Positions 37,049 to 46,456 of a DNA stretch of 64,000 nt are shown here, piece after piece. How positions within the stretch are numbered: the first letter of the stretch is position 1; the number at the start of each line of letters is the position of its first letter. A model generated the notes under the pieces. The model saw only the letters and a program-made list of their open reading frames with translations. It searched no databases and was not told where the DNA came from. The stretch comes from Nostoc sp. FACHB-280 (GTDB lineage: Bacteria; Cyanobacteriota; Cyanobacteriia; Cyanobacteriales; Nostocaceae): contig NZ_JACJSD010000013.1 in the NCBI RefSeq assembly GCF_014697615.1, positions 62,001-126,000 of the forward strand, in the 5' to 3' direction. Position numbers and translations under genes: made by a program.

Positions 37049-37903
37049 ATGAAAAACTCATTGTTCACTAATTTACTTGCTGCAACAACTTTAGTAACTG
37101 GTTTGTGGGTAGCTGCTACACCAGCACATGCGGTTAACATCCAAAGCAGAGATGAAGCCCCAGCTGATTTTAAAGATAATATCCAAAACTTTAAAGATTT
37201 CGTTGGCAAAGAATCTCGTTACTTATCTCCTGAGACAATTGGAGCGCATAAAGTTGATTTGTCTCAACTAACACTGAAATATGCTCACGATACAAAAGTC
37301 TTCTTTATTGGTGAAACTGCTGGTGGTTATCGCAACCGTTTAGATTTTCAAGCAACTTCTGGTGATACTGTCACCACAGGCAAAATCTTTGGCGATACAT
37401 CTTGTAGTACCAAAGATAGTGCTTTTCAAAATTTTAAAGAGTTTTGTGCAAATCCTAACAATGCCTTAGATAATAAAACCCAACAAGACAGCCCCTTAAA
37501 TGTTGGTGACTGGGTTAGCTTAGGCAAATTCCAAGCTGGTACTACCCTCGATTTCCTATTGCATTCTAATGATATCAATGGTGGTATCTACGGCAAAAAC
37601 AAACAAGGACAAACTGTTAAAGGTGTATTTGGTTTAAATGAAGCTAATAACCCAGATGGTTTGCAACACGTAATGACTTATGTGTACAAAAACTTCTTAG
37701 TTTTGGGTTATGAAGATTTATGGGGAGGCGGCGATAAAGATTATAATGATGTCGTTTTTGCCGTAGATATTGGTTCTAAAAATGCTGCTGCATTAACAGG
37801 TGCTAGTGTTCCAGAACCTTCTGCAACCTTAGCCTTGGTTGGTATCGGTGCAATTGGTGTACTCAAAACTCGTCGCCGTTCTTTGAAAAAAGCTAACAGC
37901 TAG
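37049..37903 (+). CDS. Exported DUF4114-like protein with PEP-CTERM sorting signal
   Basis: 284 residues from ATG 37049, which has AAGGA upstream. A signal peptide (about 1-30, ending ATPAHA) starts the protein. The middle holds a DUF4114-like domain recognisable by FLVLGYEDLWGGGDKDYNDVVF, a possible calcium site. The C-terminus has the PEP-CTERM motif VPEPSATLALVGIGAIGVL followed by a basic tail (KTRRRS), which directs sorting by an exosortase, usually to an extracellular polymer or surface. The two cysteines CSTKDSAFQNFKEFC may form a disulphide. No exosortase is in view. Confidence 0.88.
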   Translation: MKNSLFTNLLAATTLVTGLWVAATPAHAVNIQSRDEAPADFKDNIQNFKDFVGKESRYLSPETIGAHKVDLSQLTLKYAHDTKVFFIGETAGGYRNRLDFQATSGDTVTTGKIFGDTSCSTKDSAFQNFKEFCANPNNALDNKTQQDSPLNVGDWVSLGKFQAGTTLDFLLHSNDINGGIYGKNKQGQTVKGVFGLNEANNPDGLQHVMTYVYKNFLVLGYEDLWGGGDKDYNDVVFAVDIGSKNAAALTGASVPEPSATLALVGIGAIGVLKTRRRSLKKANS

Positions 37904-38155
37904 TAACATTTTCAATGCTTGAAGGCTTGATGATTCAGCTTTTATTTGCCGCAACCATTTTTCCCATCGGTAGAAGTCAATAGCTTGATGCCTGTATCAA
38001 GGGCGCATCTATCAATATCGATTTACAAGTTTACAATTTCACTATTCACTACTGTTTCAGGGTCACTCAACAACCTTTCTGTTCTGAGTTATCAAAAGAT
38101 ACTGAATTTTTTGTGTGCTTTTTCAAATATTTTCGTATCTGCCAGTATACCATCC

Positions 38156-38196
38156 AAGCGATCGCTTCACCAAGTCAGAAAAAGCGATCGCTTTTT
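38156..38196 (+). terminator. HIP1-based hairpin with T-run
   Basis: AAGCGATCGCTT (38156-38167) and AAGCGATCGCTT (38182-38193) are each self-complementary and can pair with each other. A T-run (38192-38196) follows. It lies 3 bp past the stop of the minus-strand metallopeptidase remnant and about 250 bp past the PEP-CTERM gene. The 37904-38155 stretch shows no gene; an open frame there looks spurious. Confidence 0.55.
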
Positions 38197-38198
38197 AA

Positions 38199-38904
38199 TC
38201 AAAATATATTGGTTTGCCCACTCGGTATAGCTTTACCAGGATAGATTTGTTTAGAATCTTTGGGGATGTAAATCCATCCGAGGTCTTGTAGGCGATAGAC
38301 AAGATTAGATATTGTTACGCCAAGTTCCTTTTGTATTGCATAAAGATGTTTCCAATTAGTTAAATCACGTCCTTTAAGTTTAGCCTCTAGAATGTGTACA
38401 GGCATTAACAGACAACCAGCAAAATACTGAGCTTGCCATATACTGAGCTTGCCATTCAATATTTTTTAGCTGCCTATTCACATTTATTTGGATAGTTTGA
38501 GCGTCTATAGTGCGGCATAAAAAATATCTAGTGGCATCTTCTAGCCCCAAATTTAATTCTAACTGTTCTGTCAAACCGTCAGCTTCATTTTGATTGACAT
38601 GAAGTATCCAGTGTCCAATTTCATGAGCTATTGTAGATTGTTCAAATCCTCCATTTAGCTGAGGAATTAATTCATTGAGTACAATCTTTCTCTCTAATGG
38701 GAGAATCTTTGCCACTATCGGCCCTTGAGTATCAGGGGGTATACTTTGCCAGTCAACCATTATTCCTAAAGCATCAGCAGCACGACTAGCTTCAAAAGGC
38801 CACTTTGGAGGAAACCTTTCCATCTCCATAATTCTTAAAACTTCATTCGCTTTAGATTCAATTTCTTCTTTACGATAAAATCGATACTCTCGGAAGATGT
38901 TCAC
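38199..38904 (-). pseudogene. ImmA/IrrE-type metallopeptidase gene broken by a 16-bp tandem duplication
   Basis: The 5' part (38904 to about 38456, GTG start with GAGGAG ribosome site) encodes an ImmA/IrrE domain with the zinc motif HEIGH (His94, His98). The 3' part continues in another frame as AQYFAGCLLMPVHILEAKLKG and on to 38199. The break is a perfect tandem duplication of ATACTGAGCTTGCCAT (38424-38439 and 38440-38455), which adds 16 nt. Removing one copy restores a protein collinear with the neighbour at 38928-40019 (EWQAQYFA-CLLMP). Unlike that neighbour it has no N-terminal helix-turn-helix. Probably inactive as written, but able to revert by loss of one repeat. Confidence 0.9.
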
Positions 38905-38927
38905 TTTTTACTCCTCACCTTCTTAAC

Positions 38928-40019
38928 TTATAACCAATACTTAATTTGCTGAGATTCTGATTCTCTATCTCCAAGAAATATTTTTTTAGAACCTTTAGGA
39001 ATATAAATCCAACCAAGATTTTGTAAACGATGTATGAGACTAGATATTGTGACTCCTAGCTCATCCTTAATTACGTAAAGGTGACTCCACTTAGTTAAAT
39101 CACGCCCGTTGCATAATTTTTGTAGAACATAACGAGGCATTAATAGACAATTTGCAAAATATTGAGCTTGCCACTCCACTGCTTCAGATTTATTGATTGG
39201 AATATTAACACTACGACAGAAGAATGAAATATCTTTCTTTTGCTCGTTACTATTTACATTAATATCTTCTGATAAAATTGCAACATCTTCTTTATTAATG
39301 TGAAGTACCCAGTGGCCTATTTCATGAGCAATTGTAGAATCTGTAAAAGCTCCTAACATTTCAGGCATACCTGAATTAATTAAAATTTTCCTTTCTAAAG
39401 GGAGAATCTTAGCTGCTATCAGCCCATACTCATCAGGTAATATGTCTACAATATCAATACTTAAATCTAGATAATCACATATTCTCTCAACATTTATTGG
39501 TACATTTATATGGTTATTATGCAAATATTTTATATTTTGCAGAATTTCATCAGCCCTACTTTCTATTTCCTCTTTGGAGTAGATAATATAAGGATTAAAT
39601 AAGGTAAGTTGTTTTTGAAGTTTTTCTAGTTTAGCTTTCAATTCAGCATTTTCTTTTTGCAATTTTGTAATTTGCTCATCTCGTGCTTTGACTAGTGAAT
39701 CAATACCTGGGCTTTCCCTCACTCGGCGAAATAACGCAGGCATTTCTTTATAGTTAGCTTTAACTAATTCCTCAAGAGCTTCTGAGTCATGTTGAGTCAT
39801 ACGTCCAGCCAGATAAATCAACTCTTCTGCATTTAAACTTAAGTGTTCTGCTAAGGAGCGGATCACCTTTTCGCTTGGCTCAACATGATCGTTTTCTAAC
39901 TTAGATAAGTAGGTAGAGTCTACCCCTACTTTTGTGGCTAGTTCACGCTGACTTAAACCTTTCTTTCTACGAGCTTGCCAAATAAACTTGCCAAAACTCT
40001 GCTTCTCTTGTTGATCCAT
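38928..40019 (-). CDS. XRE-family regulator fused to an ImmA/IrrE metallopeptidase
   Basis: 363 residues from the ATG at 40019 (GAAGGTG just upstream; a TTG at 40031 is less likely). An N-terminal XRE helix-turn-helix (about 10-65: KKGLSQRELATKVGVDSTYLSKLE), a coiled coil (about 105-140, KLQKENAELKAKLEKLQKQ), then an ImmA/IrrE zinc peptidase domain (about 150-340) with HEIGH (His232, Glu233, His236). This fusion recalls ImmA-ImmR of ICEBs1 and IrrE/DdrO, where cleavage of the repressor switches on a response. Here regulator and protease are in one chain, so it may switch itself. It diverges from the argonaute operon across a 348-bp spacer and is a good candidate regulator of it. Confidence 0.9.
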   Translation of the reverse strand: MDQQEKQSFGKFIWQARRKKGLSQRELATKVGVDSTYLSKLENDHVEPSEKVIRSLAEHLSLNAEELIYLAGRMTQHDSEALEELVKANYKEMPALFRRVRESPGIDSLVKARDEQITKLQKENAELKAKLEKLQKQLTLFNPYIIYSKEEIESRADEILQNIKYLHNNHINVPINVERICDYLDLSIDIVDILPDEYGLIAAKILPLERKILINSGMPEMLGAFTDSTIAHEIGHWVLHINKEDVAILSEDINVNSNEQKKDISFFCRSVNIPINKSEAVEWQAQYFANCLLMPRYVLQKLCNGRDLTKWSHLYVIKDELGVTISSLIHRLQNLGWIYIPKGSKKIFLGDRESESQQIKYWL

Positions 40020-40192
40020 AATCACCTTCAAACAGTTGATATAATTCTTGAACCATACATGATAAGCCTTCTGTAGTATGAGGTCATACAGGAATGAAAG
40101 CTTTGTAAAGCAAGAGTTTTTATAATTTACTGGGTTCTAAGTTGCTCAGATTTATCAAGCTGTACATAACTCAATGTATAGATGATATCAAT

Positions 40193-40302
40193 GTTGAAAA
40201 ATTAATTCAACCCTATTTGTTTATTTTTTAGATACTTGACATATTATTTCAACTTGCATAATATAGTTCAACTATAAGTAGCTAACAGCTAGGTAAGTTG
40301 AA
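40193..40302. promoter_or_regulatory. Cluster of five TTCAAC/GTTGAA boxes in the divergent spacer
   Basis: TTCAAC occurs at 40206-40211, 40248-40253 and 40267-40272; its complement GTTGAA at 40193-40198 and 40297-40302. Five hexamers in 110 bp, two inside or at the edge of a sigma-70-like promoter, suggest an operator. The likely binder is the XRE domain of the divergent gene. This is inference from repetition and position. Confidence 0.5.
40236..40264 (+). promoter_or_regulatory. Sigma-70-like promoter of the argonaute operon
   Basis: A perfect -35 box TTGACA (40236-40241), a 17-nt spacer and a -10-like TAATAT (40259-40264), facing the argonaute operon about 100 bp before the first gene. 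A TTCAAC box lies inside the spacer (40248-40253). Confidence 0.55.
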
Positions 40303-40367
40303 GTAGTATAGCAACTCAGGCTGTTACATGATGACAAAAATACACAATGTTACACGGGAGCAAAGCT

Positions 40368-40589
40368 GTGAAAACACAATCCTCAAATTTTGAACAACTG
40401 TGCTTTTCCATAGGTAGACCCCTAGCAATTCTCTTAGAGGAAGTTCAACAATCAAGTCACAATCCACAACTTATAGAAGCTGCTGCACAGATGCTAGAAG
40501 GTTTACAGGCTTTTCAACAAGCAAACGAGACTGGACTATCAAAATCGAATAAAACCAGCACGGCAATCTATGAGATTCTTACCAAATAA
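40368..40589 (+). CDS. Small protein of unknown function, first gene of the argonaute operon
   Basis: 73 residues from the GTG at 40368, chosen because GGGAG lies 7 nt upstream; ATG 40347 would give 80 residues. No family recognised. It is predicted all-helical (FEQLCFSIGRPLAILLEEVQ, LIEAAAQMLEGLQAFQQAN), without a signal peptide. It ends 36 bp before the Cas4-like nuclease gene and is on the same strand downstream of a good promoter, so it is probably co-transcribed with the nuclease and argonaute. Its role is open: accessory subunit, regulator or inhibitor. Confidence 0.6.
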   Translation: MKTQSSNFEQLCFSIGRPLAILLEEVQQSSHNPQLIEAAAQMLEGLQAFQQANETGLSKSNKTSTAIYEILTK

Positions 40590-40625
40590 GACTTTTGTTC
40601 CACTCAACTCATAAACTTGAAAGCC

Positions 40626-41447
40626 ATGAACAAAACTTGGCTACCATCTGCCAGTTACAACCTTTGGTTACAGTACGCACCACCAATAGGTCAAGAACAC
40701 TTACACTGCGACATGAAACGAGGTTTTACAAAAGCGCGAGCAAGAGAACCCTTGGTTGCAGCAATATTGGACAGTGATAATACTCATCAAAGAATTGGAT
40801 TACTTGCACAAAAGGGGGTTTATGAGTTTCATCAAGATCCATTTTTACTACACCGAACAGATGCAATAAAGCAGTTAACAGAGATTCTGAAATTGGAAAA
40901 AGAGTCAGATGTAGTTCAGCAGCGAGTAATTCCAATCCTGACACACTATCAAAAAAATCCCGTTCTCGCCAATAAGAAAATAGTTAAACTCTGTCGAGGT
41001 GATGAAGGTTTTCCCGAATCTATTCTGATTCAGCAAGGTAATTACTCATTCAACCTCTATGCTGCAATTGACTGTATTTTTGGTGAAGAAGATGCAACTT
41101 TGCATATTTTAGATTTCAAGACAGGTAAAACTGACTTTGATAAGCGACAGGCATATATTTACCTTCTAGCGGCTAAATATATATACCCACAACAAAAAGC
41201 CATAGCATCGTTTTATAACTTGGAAAATGGTAAGTGGTCTGAACCTATCACAGCGACATCCAACACACTTGAAGCTTTTCAAATAGAGTTAGCATTGATA
41301 GCTCAAAAACATCAAAAAGACATGAAGCTTTACCGTAATAATCCGGCTGAGTTTAACCAAATTTTTCTTCCTAATCCTGGTATAAGCTGTCGCTACTGTC
41401 AATTCAATTCAATTTGTAGTTTTGCTATTTCAGAGACAGGTTCATGA
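40626..41447 (+). CDS. Cas4-like PD-(D/E)XK nuclease of the argonaute operon
   Basis: 273 residues from ATG 40626 (TTG 40617 is less likely). The RecB/Cas4-type nuclease core is visible: an acidic strand AAIDCIF (Asp149), then HILDFKTGK with Asp163 and Lys165, followed by the [14 protein letters not shown] helix that usually carries the QxxxY motif. The C-terminal [10 protein letters not shown] motif (C-x2-C-x5-C) is like the iron-sulphur ligands of Cas4, with a fourth Cys possibly in the N-terminal part (HLHCDMKRG). Cas4-like nucleases are known neighbours of some long prokaryotic Argonautes and could generate or trim guides or degrade targets. It overlaps the argonaute start as ATGA. Confidence 0.85.
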   Translation: MNKTWLPSASYNLWLQYAPPIGQEHLHCDMKRGFTKARAREPLVAAILDSDNTHQRIGLLAQKGVYEFHQDPFLLHRTDAIKQLTEILKLEKESDVVQQRVIPILTHYQKNPVLANKKIVKLCRGDEGFPESILIQQGNYSFNLYAAIDCIFGEEDATLHILDFKTGKTDFDKRQAYIYLLAAKYIYPQQKAIASFYNLENGKWSEPITATSNTLEAFQIELALIAQKHQKDMKLYRNNPAEFNQIFLPNPGISCRYCQFNSICSFAISETGS

Positions 41448-43696
41448 CTACCAATCGTCAAGCTTCTACATCTCCAATTTTTTTAAGTGAGATTTTCTTA
41501 CTAAGCATTAATCAACCGAATTTAATATGCTTTCGTCTTTCTCCTGGAGTTGACAAACAGATAGGGAACCGAATTGGCTGGCGTTTTAACCAGAAATTTC
41601 CAGATATTATTGTAATTTGGCATAATGGATTTTTCTGGGTTTTAGCCAAGCCAAATCAAGCGATGCCAAGTCAAAATCAATGGCGAGAGGCATTGAGAAA
41701 AATTGAAGAGGAATTAAAAAAAGATATTGGTGATCGCTCCTATTCAATACAATGGGTTAGTCAACCACAAATAACAGCTTCTATTTTGGCTCAATTAGCT
41801 GTAAGAATATTACAAGTTAGACGACCTTTCTCATCTGATACTGTTTGGTATGAAAATAAGGTTGAAGTTAAACGAGAAGTTGATTTCTGGGCAGAAACAA
41901 TAGAAATACAAGATATTTTACATCCTGCGATCGCTTTTACAATTCACAGTTCTTTTGTTTTCAAAGGTGACTTAGCTGAGTTTTACGAAAATCATCCTTA
42001 TCGACAAGATCCAAATAAGCTTTTAATTGGTTTAAAAGTCCGAGATATTGAAAAAAATAGCTCTGCTAAAATTGTGGCTCTCGCAGGAACTTTTGGAGAG
42101 CGTAGAGAAGAGCTTCTTGAACAAGCAACTGGAGCTATTAGTAAACAAAAACTTGAACCTGAAGCAGCACCAGATGAACAACCTGTGGTAAGTATTCAAT
42201 TTGGTAAAGATAAACAACAATATCCTTATCCAATGGCTGCTTTAAAGCCCTGTGTCACAGAAGAAACTGCTGACTTATTTGAAGTAAAGTATAGTGATTT
42301 ACGGAAACAGACTAAAATTCCTTATAAAGAAAGACAGAATCGTTTAGCTTTATGTAAGCAAGAAGCTACAAATAGTTTAGCTGTATATGGTTTTCAGTTA
42401 GCCACTAAATGTATTAACAGTGGCAAGTATCCCAAATTATTCTTAGTACCTAACTTCAGACTGGAAGACACATTGCTTCAATTTGGCAACAATGTGATTC
42501 GCAAGCGCAATGAGGTATTAAAGGGATTATCAACAGGTAAAGTTTATCGCCGTCATCAAGATTATCAAGATATCTCAAGAAAAATTCGCATCGCAGCACT
42601 TAAAATAGGCGATTTTCAAGTTAATCTATCTTTTCTTCAGCAACTCCGTCAACGCTTAAAAGACTATGGCTTTGAAAGCCTTGAGATTGATGAGGATAAA
42701 AGAAAAGCTGTTTCTATTAATGGTTTAAGCAGTGCTGAAGCTAGAGCTAAAGTGGAGAAAGCCCTTGATGATTTAATAGCTATTCCTACTGATATTGTTT
42801 TGACTTTTCTACCCCAGGATGATCGCCATACGGATAATAGTGATGATGGTAGTTTATATACTTTCATTTCTTCAAGGCTACTGCGACGTAGTAATCCTGA
42901 AATAGTCAGCCAAGTAATTTATGAGGAGACTTTAAAAAATCCTAGCAATTATAAAAATATCATCAATCAAGTAATAATAGGAATTTTGGCAAAGTTAGGA
43001 AATTTGCCCTTTATTCTAGCTCAACCTTTAGGGGTTGCTGATTATTTTATCGGCTTTGATATTTCCAGAAAAGCCAAAAAGAAAACCTTTGGTAGCATAA
43101 ATGTTTGTGCAAGTGTGCGTCTGTATGGGAAACAAGGTGAGTTTATTCGTTATAAATTAGAAGATGCGTTAACAGAAGGTGAAGAAATTGATAAACAAAC
43201 ACTAGAAAGATTTCTCCCATCTGCTGATCTCAGCGAAAAAACTGTACTAATTTACCGTGACGGACACTTTTGTGGTAATGAAGTTGAACATTTACAGGAA
43301 AGAGCTAAAGCAATTAATTCTAAATTTATCCTCGTAGAGTGCATTAAGTCTGGAATTCCCAGACTTTATAACTATTATCAGTCAGTTGTGAAAGCCCCTA
43401 CACAAGGTCTAGCACTTCGCTTGTCTTCTCGCGAAGTACTGTTAGTAACAACTAAATTACCATCTGAAAATATGGGCTTACCTTATCCTCTACGTTTGAG
43501 AGTACATGAAAGAGGACACCAAGTACCTATTGAAGATGTAATAGAAGCAACATTAAAACTCACTTTGCTACATCATGGAGCATTGAAAGAGCCACGCTTA
43601 CCTGTTCCACTCTATGGATCTGACCGTATAGCTTATAGGCGGTTACAAGGTATTGTACCAAATTCCCTGAATGGCGATCGCCAGTTTTGGCTATAG
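41444..43696 (+). CDS. Prokaryotic Argonaute (long type) with complete catalytic tetrad
   Basis: 750 residues, the length of long pAgos with N, PAZ-like, MID and PIWI regions. The MID region has the 5'-phosphate pocket signature Tyr503-Lys504 in SNYKNIINQ, with Gln509 and Lys517 (AKLGN). PIWI shows Asp539 (YFIGFDISR), Glu573 (YKLEDA), Asp606 (IYRDGHF) and Asp727 ([11 protein letters not shown]). The spacings of 34 and 67 between the first three fit known catalytic pAgos, so it should cut nucleic acid. Such proteins use short DNA or RNA guides against plasmids and phages. Start ATG overlaps the upstream nuclease stop (ATGA). Guide and target types cannot be read from sequence. Confidence 0.93.
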   Translation: MTTNRQASTSPIFLSEIFLLSINQPNLICFRLSPGVDKQIGNRIGWRFNQKFPDIIVIWHNGFFWVLAKPNQAMPSQNQWREALRKIEEELKKDIGDRSYSIQWVSQPQITASILAQLAVRILQVRRPFSSDTVWYENKVEVKREVDFWAETIEIQDILHPAIAFTIHSSFVFKGDLAEFYENHPYRQDPNKLLIGLKVRDIEKNSSAKIVALAGTFGERREELLEQATGAISKQKLEPEAAPDEQPVVSIQFGKDKQQYPYPMAALKPCVTEETADLFEVKYSDLRKQTKIPYKERQNRLALCKQEATNSLAVYGFQLATKCINSGKYPKLFLVPNFRLEDTLLQFGNNVIRKRNEVLKGLSTGKVYRRHQDYQDISRKIRIAALKIGDFQVNLSFLQQLRQRLKDYGFESLEIDEDKRKAVSINGLSSAEARAKVEKALDDLIAIPTDIVLTFLPQDDRHTDNSDDGSLYTFISSRLLRRSNPEIVSQVIYEETLKNPSNYKNIINQVIIGILAKLGNLPFILAQPLGVADYFIGFDISRKAKKKTFGSINVCASVRLYGKQGEFIRYKLEDALTEGEEIDKQTLERFLPSADLSEKTVLIYRDGHFCGNEVEHLQERAKAINSKFILVECIKSGIPRLYNYYQSVVKAPTQGLALRLSSREVLLVTTKLPSENMGLPYPLRLRVHERGHQVPIEDVIEATLKLTLLHHGALKEPRLPVPLYGSDRIAYRRLQGIVPNSLNGDRQFWL

Positions 43697-43806
43697 TCTC
43701 AGTTTATAGTTGCGGTATGAATGGATTTTTTAACTAGGGTAAATGCAAGAGCTTATTGCCTTTGCATATTTGTATGAGACAAAAATCATTTCATCAATTA
43801 GCAACA

Positions 43807-44385
43807 TCAAACAAAAAGTTCATCCAAATCAACTTTTTTCAAGTTAACTTGTGACAAGTCAACATCACTGAGATCAGCTTTGTACAAGATGGTTTTATGG
43901 AGATCCGCATAACTCAAGTCTGCTTGGCTCAAGTTAGCTCCCGTGAGGTTTGCACCGTTAAGATTGGCTCCTGCTAAGTTAGCACCACGGAGGTTGGCGT
44001 AACTCAAATCTGCACCACTTAAATTTGCACCACTGAGGTCAGCATTGTGTAAATTAGCTAAACGTAGGTCTGATTTTTGTAGAGATGCTTTGTGTAAGTC
44101 TACGCTGCTTAGGTTGGCGCGAATTAAGTTAGCAGCTTTGAGGTTTGTCCAAATTAGTTTCGCACCACTGAAGTTAGTTCGCCAAAGGCAAGATAATGCC
44201 AAATTTGCTTCTATGAGGTTGGCTCCACTCAAATTGGAATGAGATAAAGTGACGTTTACTAAGCTGGCGCTATCTAAGTTAATCCCAGCTAGACATACTT
44301 CACTCAGATTAACTGAATGCAGGCAAACCTGTGTGAATTTTCTCTCTCCTACCTGATAGCGCCTGAGAAGTTCATCAGCGTCCAT
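43807..44385 (-). CDS. Pentapeptide-repeat protein
   Basis: About 192 residues from ATG 44385, which has GGAAGGCAGG upstream (ATG 44409 is possible). From about residue 30 to the end there are around 30 consecutive A(D/N)LxX pentapeptides (ANLSGADLSYANLRGANLAG), which fold as a right-handed quadrilateral beta helix. No signal peptide, so probably cytoplasmic. Functions of cyanobacterial members are mostly unknown; a few elsewhere protect DNA gyrase. Convergent with the argonaute gene, probably unrelated. Confidence 0.88.
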   Translation of the reverse strand: MDADELLRRYQVGERKFTQVCLHSVNLSEVCLAGINLDSASLVNVTLSHSNLSGANLIEANLALSCLWRTNFSGAKLIWTNLKAANLIRANLSSVDLHKASLQKSDLRLANLHNADLSGANLSGADLSYANLRGANLAGANLNGANLTGANLSQADLSYADLHKTILYKADLSDVDLSQVNLKKVDLDELFV

Positions 44386-44831
44386 ACAGCCTGCCTTCCA
44401 AATGATCATTTACTTAACTCGATTTAGTTGAATTAATTGGTTAACAAATGTACGCATGAACTGACTTTGCAATGAAAGTCTGAGGGCAAATGCTTGACTG
44501 GATGTGAATTGCTTTGTACAACCATCTGTAAAGAAATATAACAAAATCGTTACAAAAGTACAACAAATTCTCAGTTATGCGTTTATAGTTCCTGTTTATA
44601 GGAGGGATATGGCAGTCCGATTTGATTTTTGAACAAATATATGTAAGGACGAACTTATGTCCGTCCCTACTTGAAATTTTTTATATAGCAGTAGCCAAAT
44701 TGGTTAGGACATCGATAAATAATAAAACTTGGACACCACAAAGCTTTTAACCCTGTCACCTGTCACCGTTCGGCTGACGCTCACGGCGGAAGCCTATTAC
44801 CTGTTCCCTGCTATATTTCTGGCAAATTTCT
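44386..44831. other. Intergenic region with STRR and dispersed repeats
   Basis: About 445 bp, no gene seen. It holds GGACGAACTTATGTCCGTCC (about 44647-44666, an imperfect inverted repeat), a short CCTGTCA heptamer run (44752-44767), and a dispersed-repeat fragment CGTTCGGCTGACGCTCACGG (about 44767-44786). Confidence 0.5.
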
Positions 44832-46349
44832 TTAACGTAAACAGCGAATCGCCACTAATAGTCCTCTGGCTTTATTTAGCGTCTCTTCATATTCTTTTTC
44901 TGGTTCAGAGTCAGCTACCAAACCTGCACCAGCTTGCACACTGACGATGTTATCTTTGACTACCATTGTGCGAATTGCGATCGCACTATTTAATTGTCCT
45001 TCAAAATCGTAATAGCCATACACACCCGAATAAACACCCCGGCGACTTGGTTCTAGTTCGTTAATAATTTCCATCGCCCGAATTTTGGGTGCGCCGCTAA
45101 CTGTCCCCGCCGGGAAGCAAGCTTTCATTAAATCCCAAGCATTTTTATGGCTGGCTAATTTACCTACCACATTACTTACAATGTGCATCACATGAGAGTA
45201 ACGCTCAACAACCATCAATTCATCGACTTTCACGCTACCACTTTGGCAAACTCGCCCCAAGTCGTTTCGCCCCAAGTCAACCAGCATAACGTGTTCAGCA
45301 ATTTCCTTGGGGTCTTGTAGCAAGTCTTCTGCTAAAGCTAAATCTTCTTTGGTAGTTTTACCCCGTGGCCTTGTACCTGCAATGGGGCGGACTGTGGCGA
45401 TAATTCCCTCATCTGGGTCACGTTCGGCTTTTACCATGACTTCGGGACTAGAACCAATAATTTGCCAGTCCTGAAAGTGAAAATAAGCCATGTAAGGCGA
45501 AGGATTAATTTGGCGCAGCGAACGGTAAAGGGCAAAGGGGTCGCCTGTGTATTCTGTGGCGAGTCGCTGGGAAATGACAACTTGGAATATATCACCAGCT
45601 TTGATGTAGTCTTTTGCCTTTTGGACGCTGGCGCAGAATTCGGTTTTGGTGAAGTTGCTGGTGTATGCTAATTCTTTGTTCTCTACTGGCTGATGACCTG
45701 GTGGTGTCCATTCCAGGATAGTTTTTTGTGGTGACAGTGGTAGAGATAACTTGCTGACCAAATTAGTCACGCGATCGCAAGCTTTTTGATAAGCTGCTTG
45801 TAAATCTACATTGGGGTCGCGTAAATCAGAATAGGCGATCGCCCAAATTTTCCGCTTTACCTGGTCAAAAATTAATAGTTGGTCTACCTGCATCCATAAC
45901 CCATCAGGAATGTTGCGTTCATCTTGGGGATGGACGGGAACACGCGGTTCAATCCAACGAATCAATTCATAACCCCAAAACCCAAATAATCCCCCAATTC
46001 CTGGTGGTAATTGGGGTAATTTTACTGGCTGATAAGGCTCAAGACATTGGGCTAAAGCTGTAAAAGGATCACCTGTAAACACAGCTTGCGAACCATCACG
46101 GTGTGTTTGGGTGGTTGTCTCTCCTCTCGCTTCTAGTACCCACAGAGGATCGCAACCGACAAAACTATAGCGTCCGATTTTTTCACCGCCTTCCACTGAT
46201 TCCAACAAAAAGCTGTAAGGTTGTCCAGCACAAACTTTGTACCATGCAGAGACAGGTGTATCTAAATCAGCCACCCATTCTTGATACACCGGGACAAAGT
46301 TACCTTGTGAAGCTAATTGGGAAAAATCAGAGAAATTGGGAAAAATCAT
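44832..46349 (-). CDS. trpE: Anthranilate synthase component I
   Basis: 505 residues, typical TrpE length. The N-terminal regulatory domain holds PYSFLLESVEGGEKIGRYSF (the LLES motif that binds feedback tryptophan). The chorismate-binding domain has QVVISQRL, ARPIAGTRPRG-like TVRPIAGTRPRGKT, DLGRNDLGRV and GTVSGAPKIRAMEIINELE. It makes anthranilate from chorismate with the TrpG glutaminase, the first step of tryptophan synthesis; trpG is not here. It follows psaD on the same strand with about 107 bp between, containing STRR repeats. Confidence 0.96.
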   Translation of the reverse strand: MIFPNFSDFSQLASQGNFVPVYQEWVADLDTPVSAWYKVCAGQPYSFLLESVEGGEKIGRYSFVGCDPLWVLEARGETTTQTHRDGSQAVFTGDPFTALAQCLEPYQPVKLPQLPPGIGGLFGFWGYELIRWIEPRVPVHPQDERNIPDGLWMQVDQLLIFDQVKRKIWAIAYSDLRDPNVDLQAAYQKACDRVTNLVSKLSLPLSPQKTILEWTPPGHQPVENKELAYTSNFTKTEFCASVQKAKDYIKAGDIFQVVISQRLATEYTGDPFALYRSLRQINPSPYMAYFHFQDWQIIGSSPEVMVKAERDPDEGIIATVRPIAGTRPRGKTTKEDLALAEDLLQDPKEIAEHVMLVDLGRNDLGRVCQSGSVKVDELMVVERYSHVMHIVSNVVGKLASHKNAWDLMKACFPAGTVSGAPKIRAMEIINELEPSRRGVYSGVYGYYDFEGQLNSAIAIRTMVVKDNIVSVQAGAGLVADSEPEKEYEETLNKARGLLVAIRCLR

Positions 46350-46420
46350 AAACAGTTATCAGTCAATTTGACTTATGCTGAGTGCCAAGTAATCAGCATT
46401 GAGTTTAAAACTTTTTCGTT

Positions 46421-46450
46421 ACTCAGCACTCATAACTCAGCACTCAGCAT
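46421..46450. repeat. STRR heptamer repeat between psaD and trpE
   Basis: ACTCAGCACTCATAACTCAG and further CACTCAGC units, the same family as at 6283-6315 and 59618-59650. It lies immediately 3' of psaD. Confidence 0.75.
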
Positions 46451-46456
46451 TTTTAA

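Noticed and set aside
37946-38230. 94-codon plus-strand open frame after the PEP-CTERM gene
   Set aside because: No family features or ribosome site, and it runs through a HIP1 hairpin and into the convergent metallopeptidase remnant.
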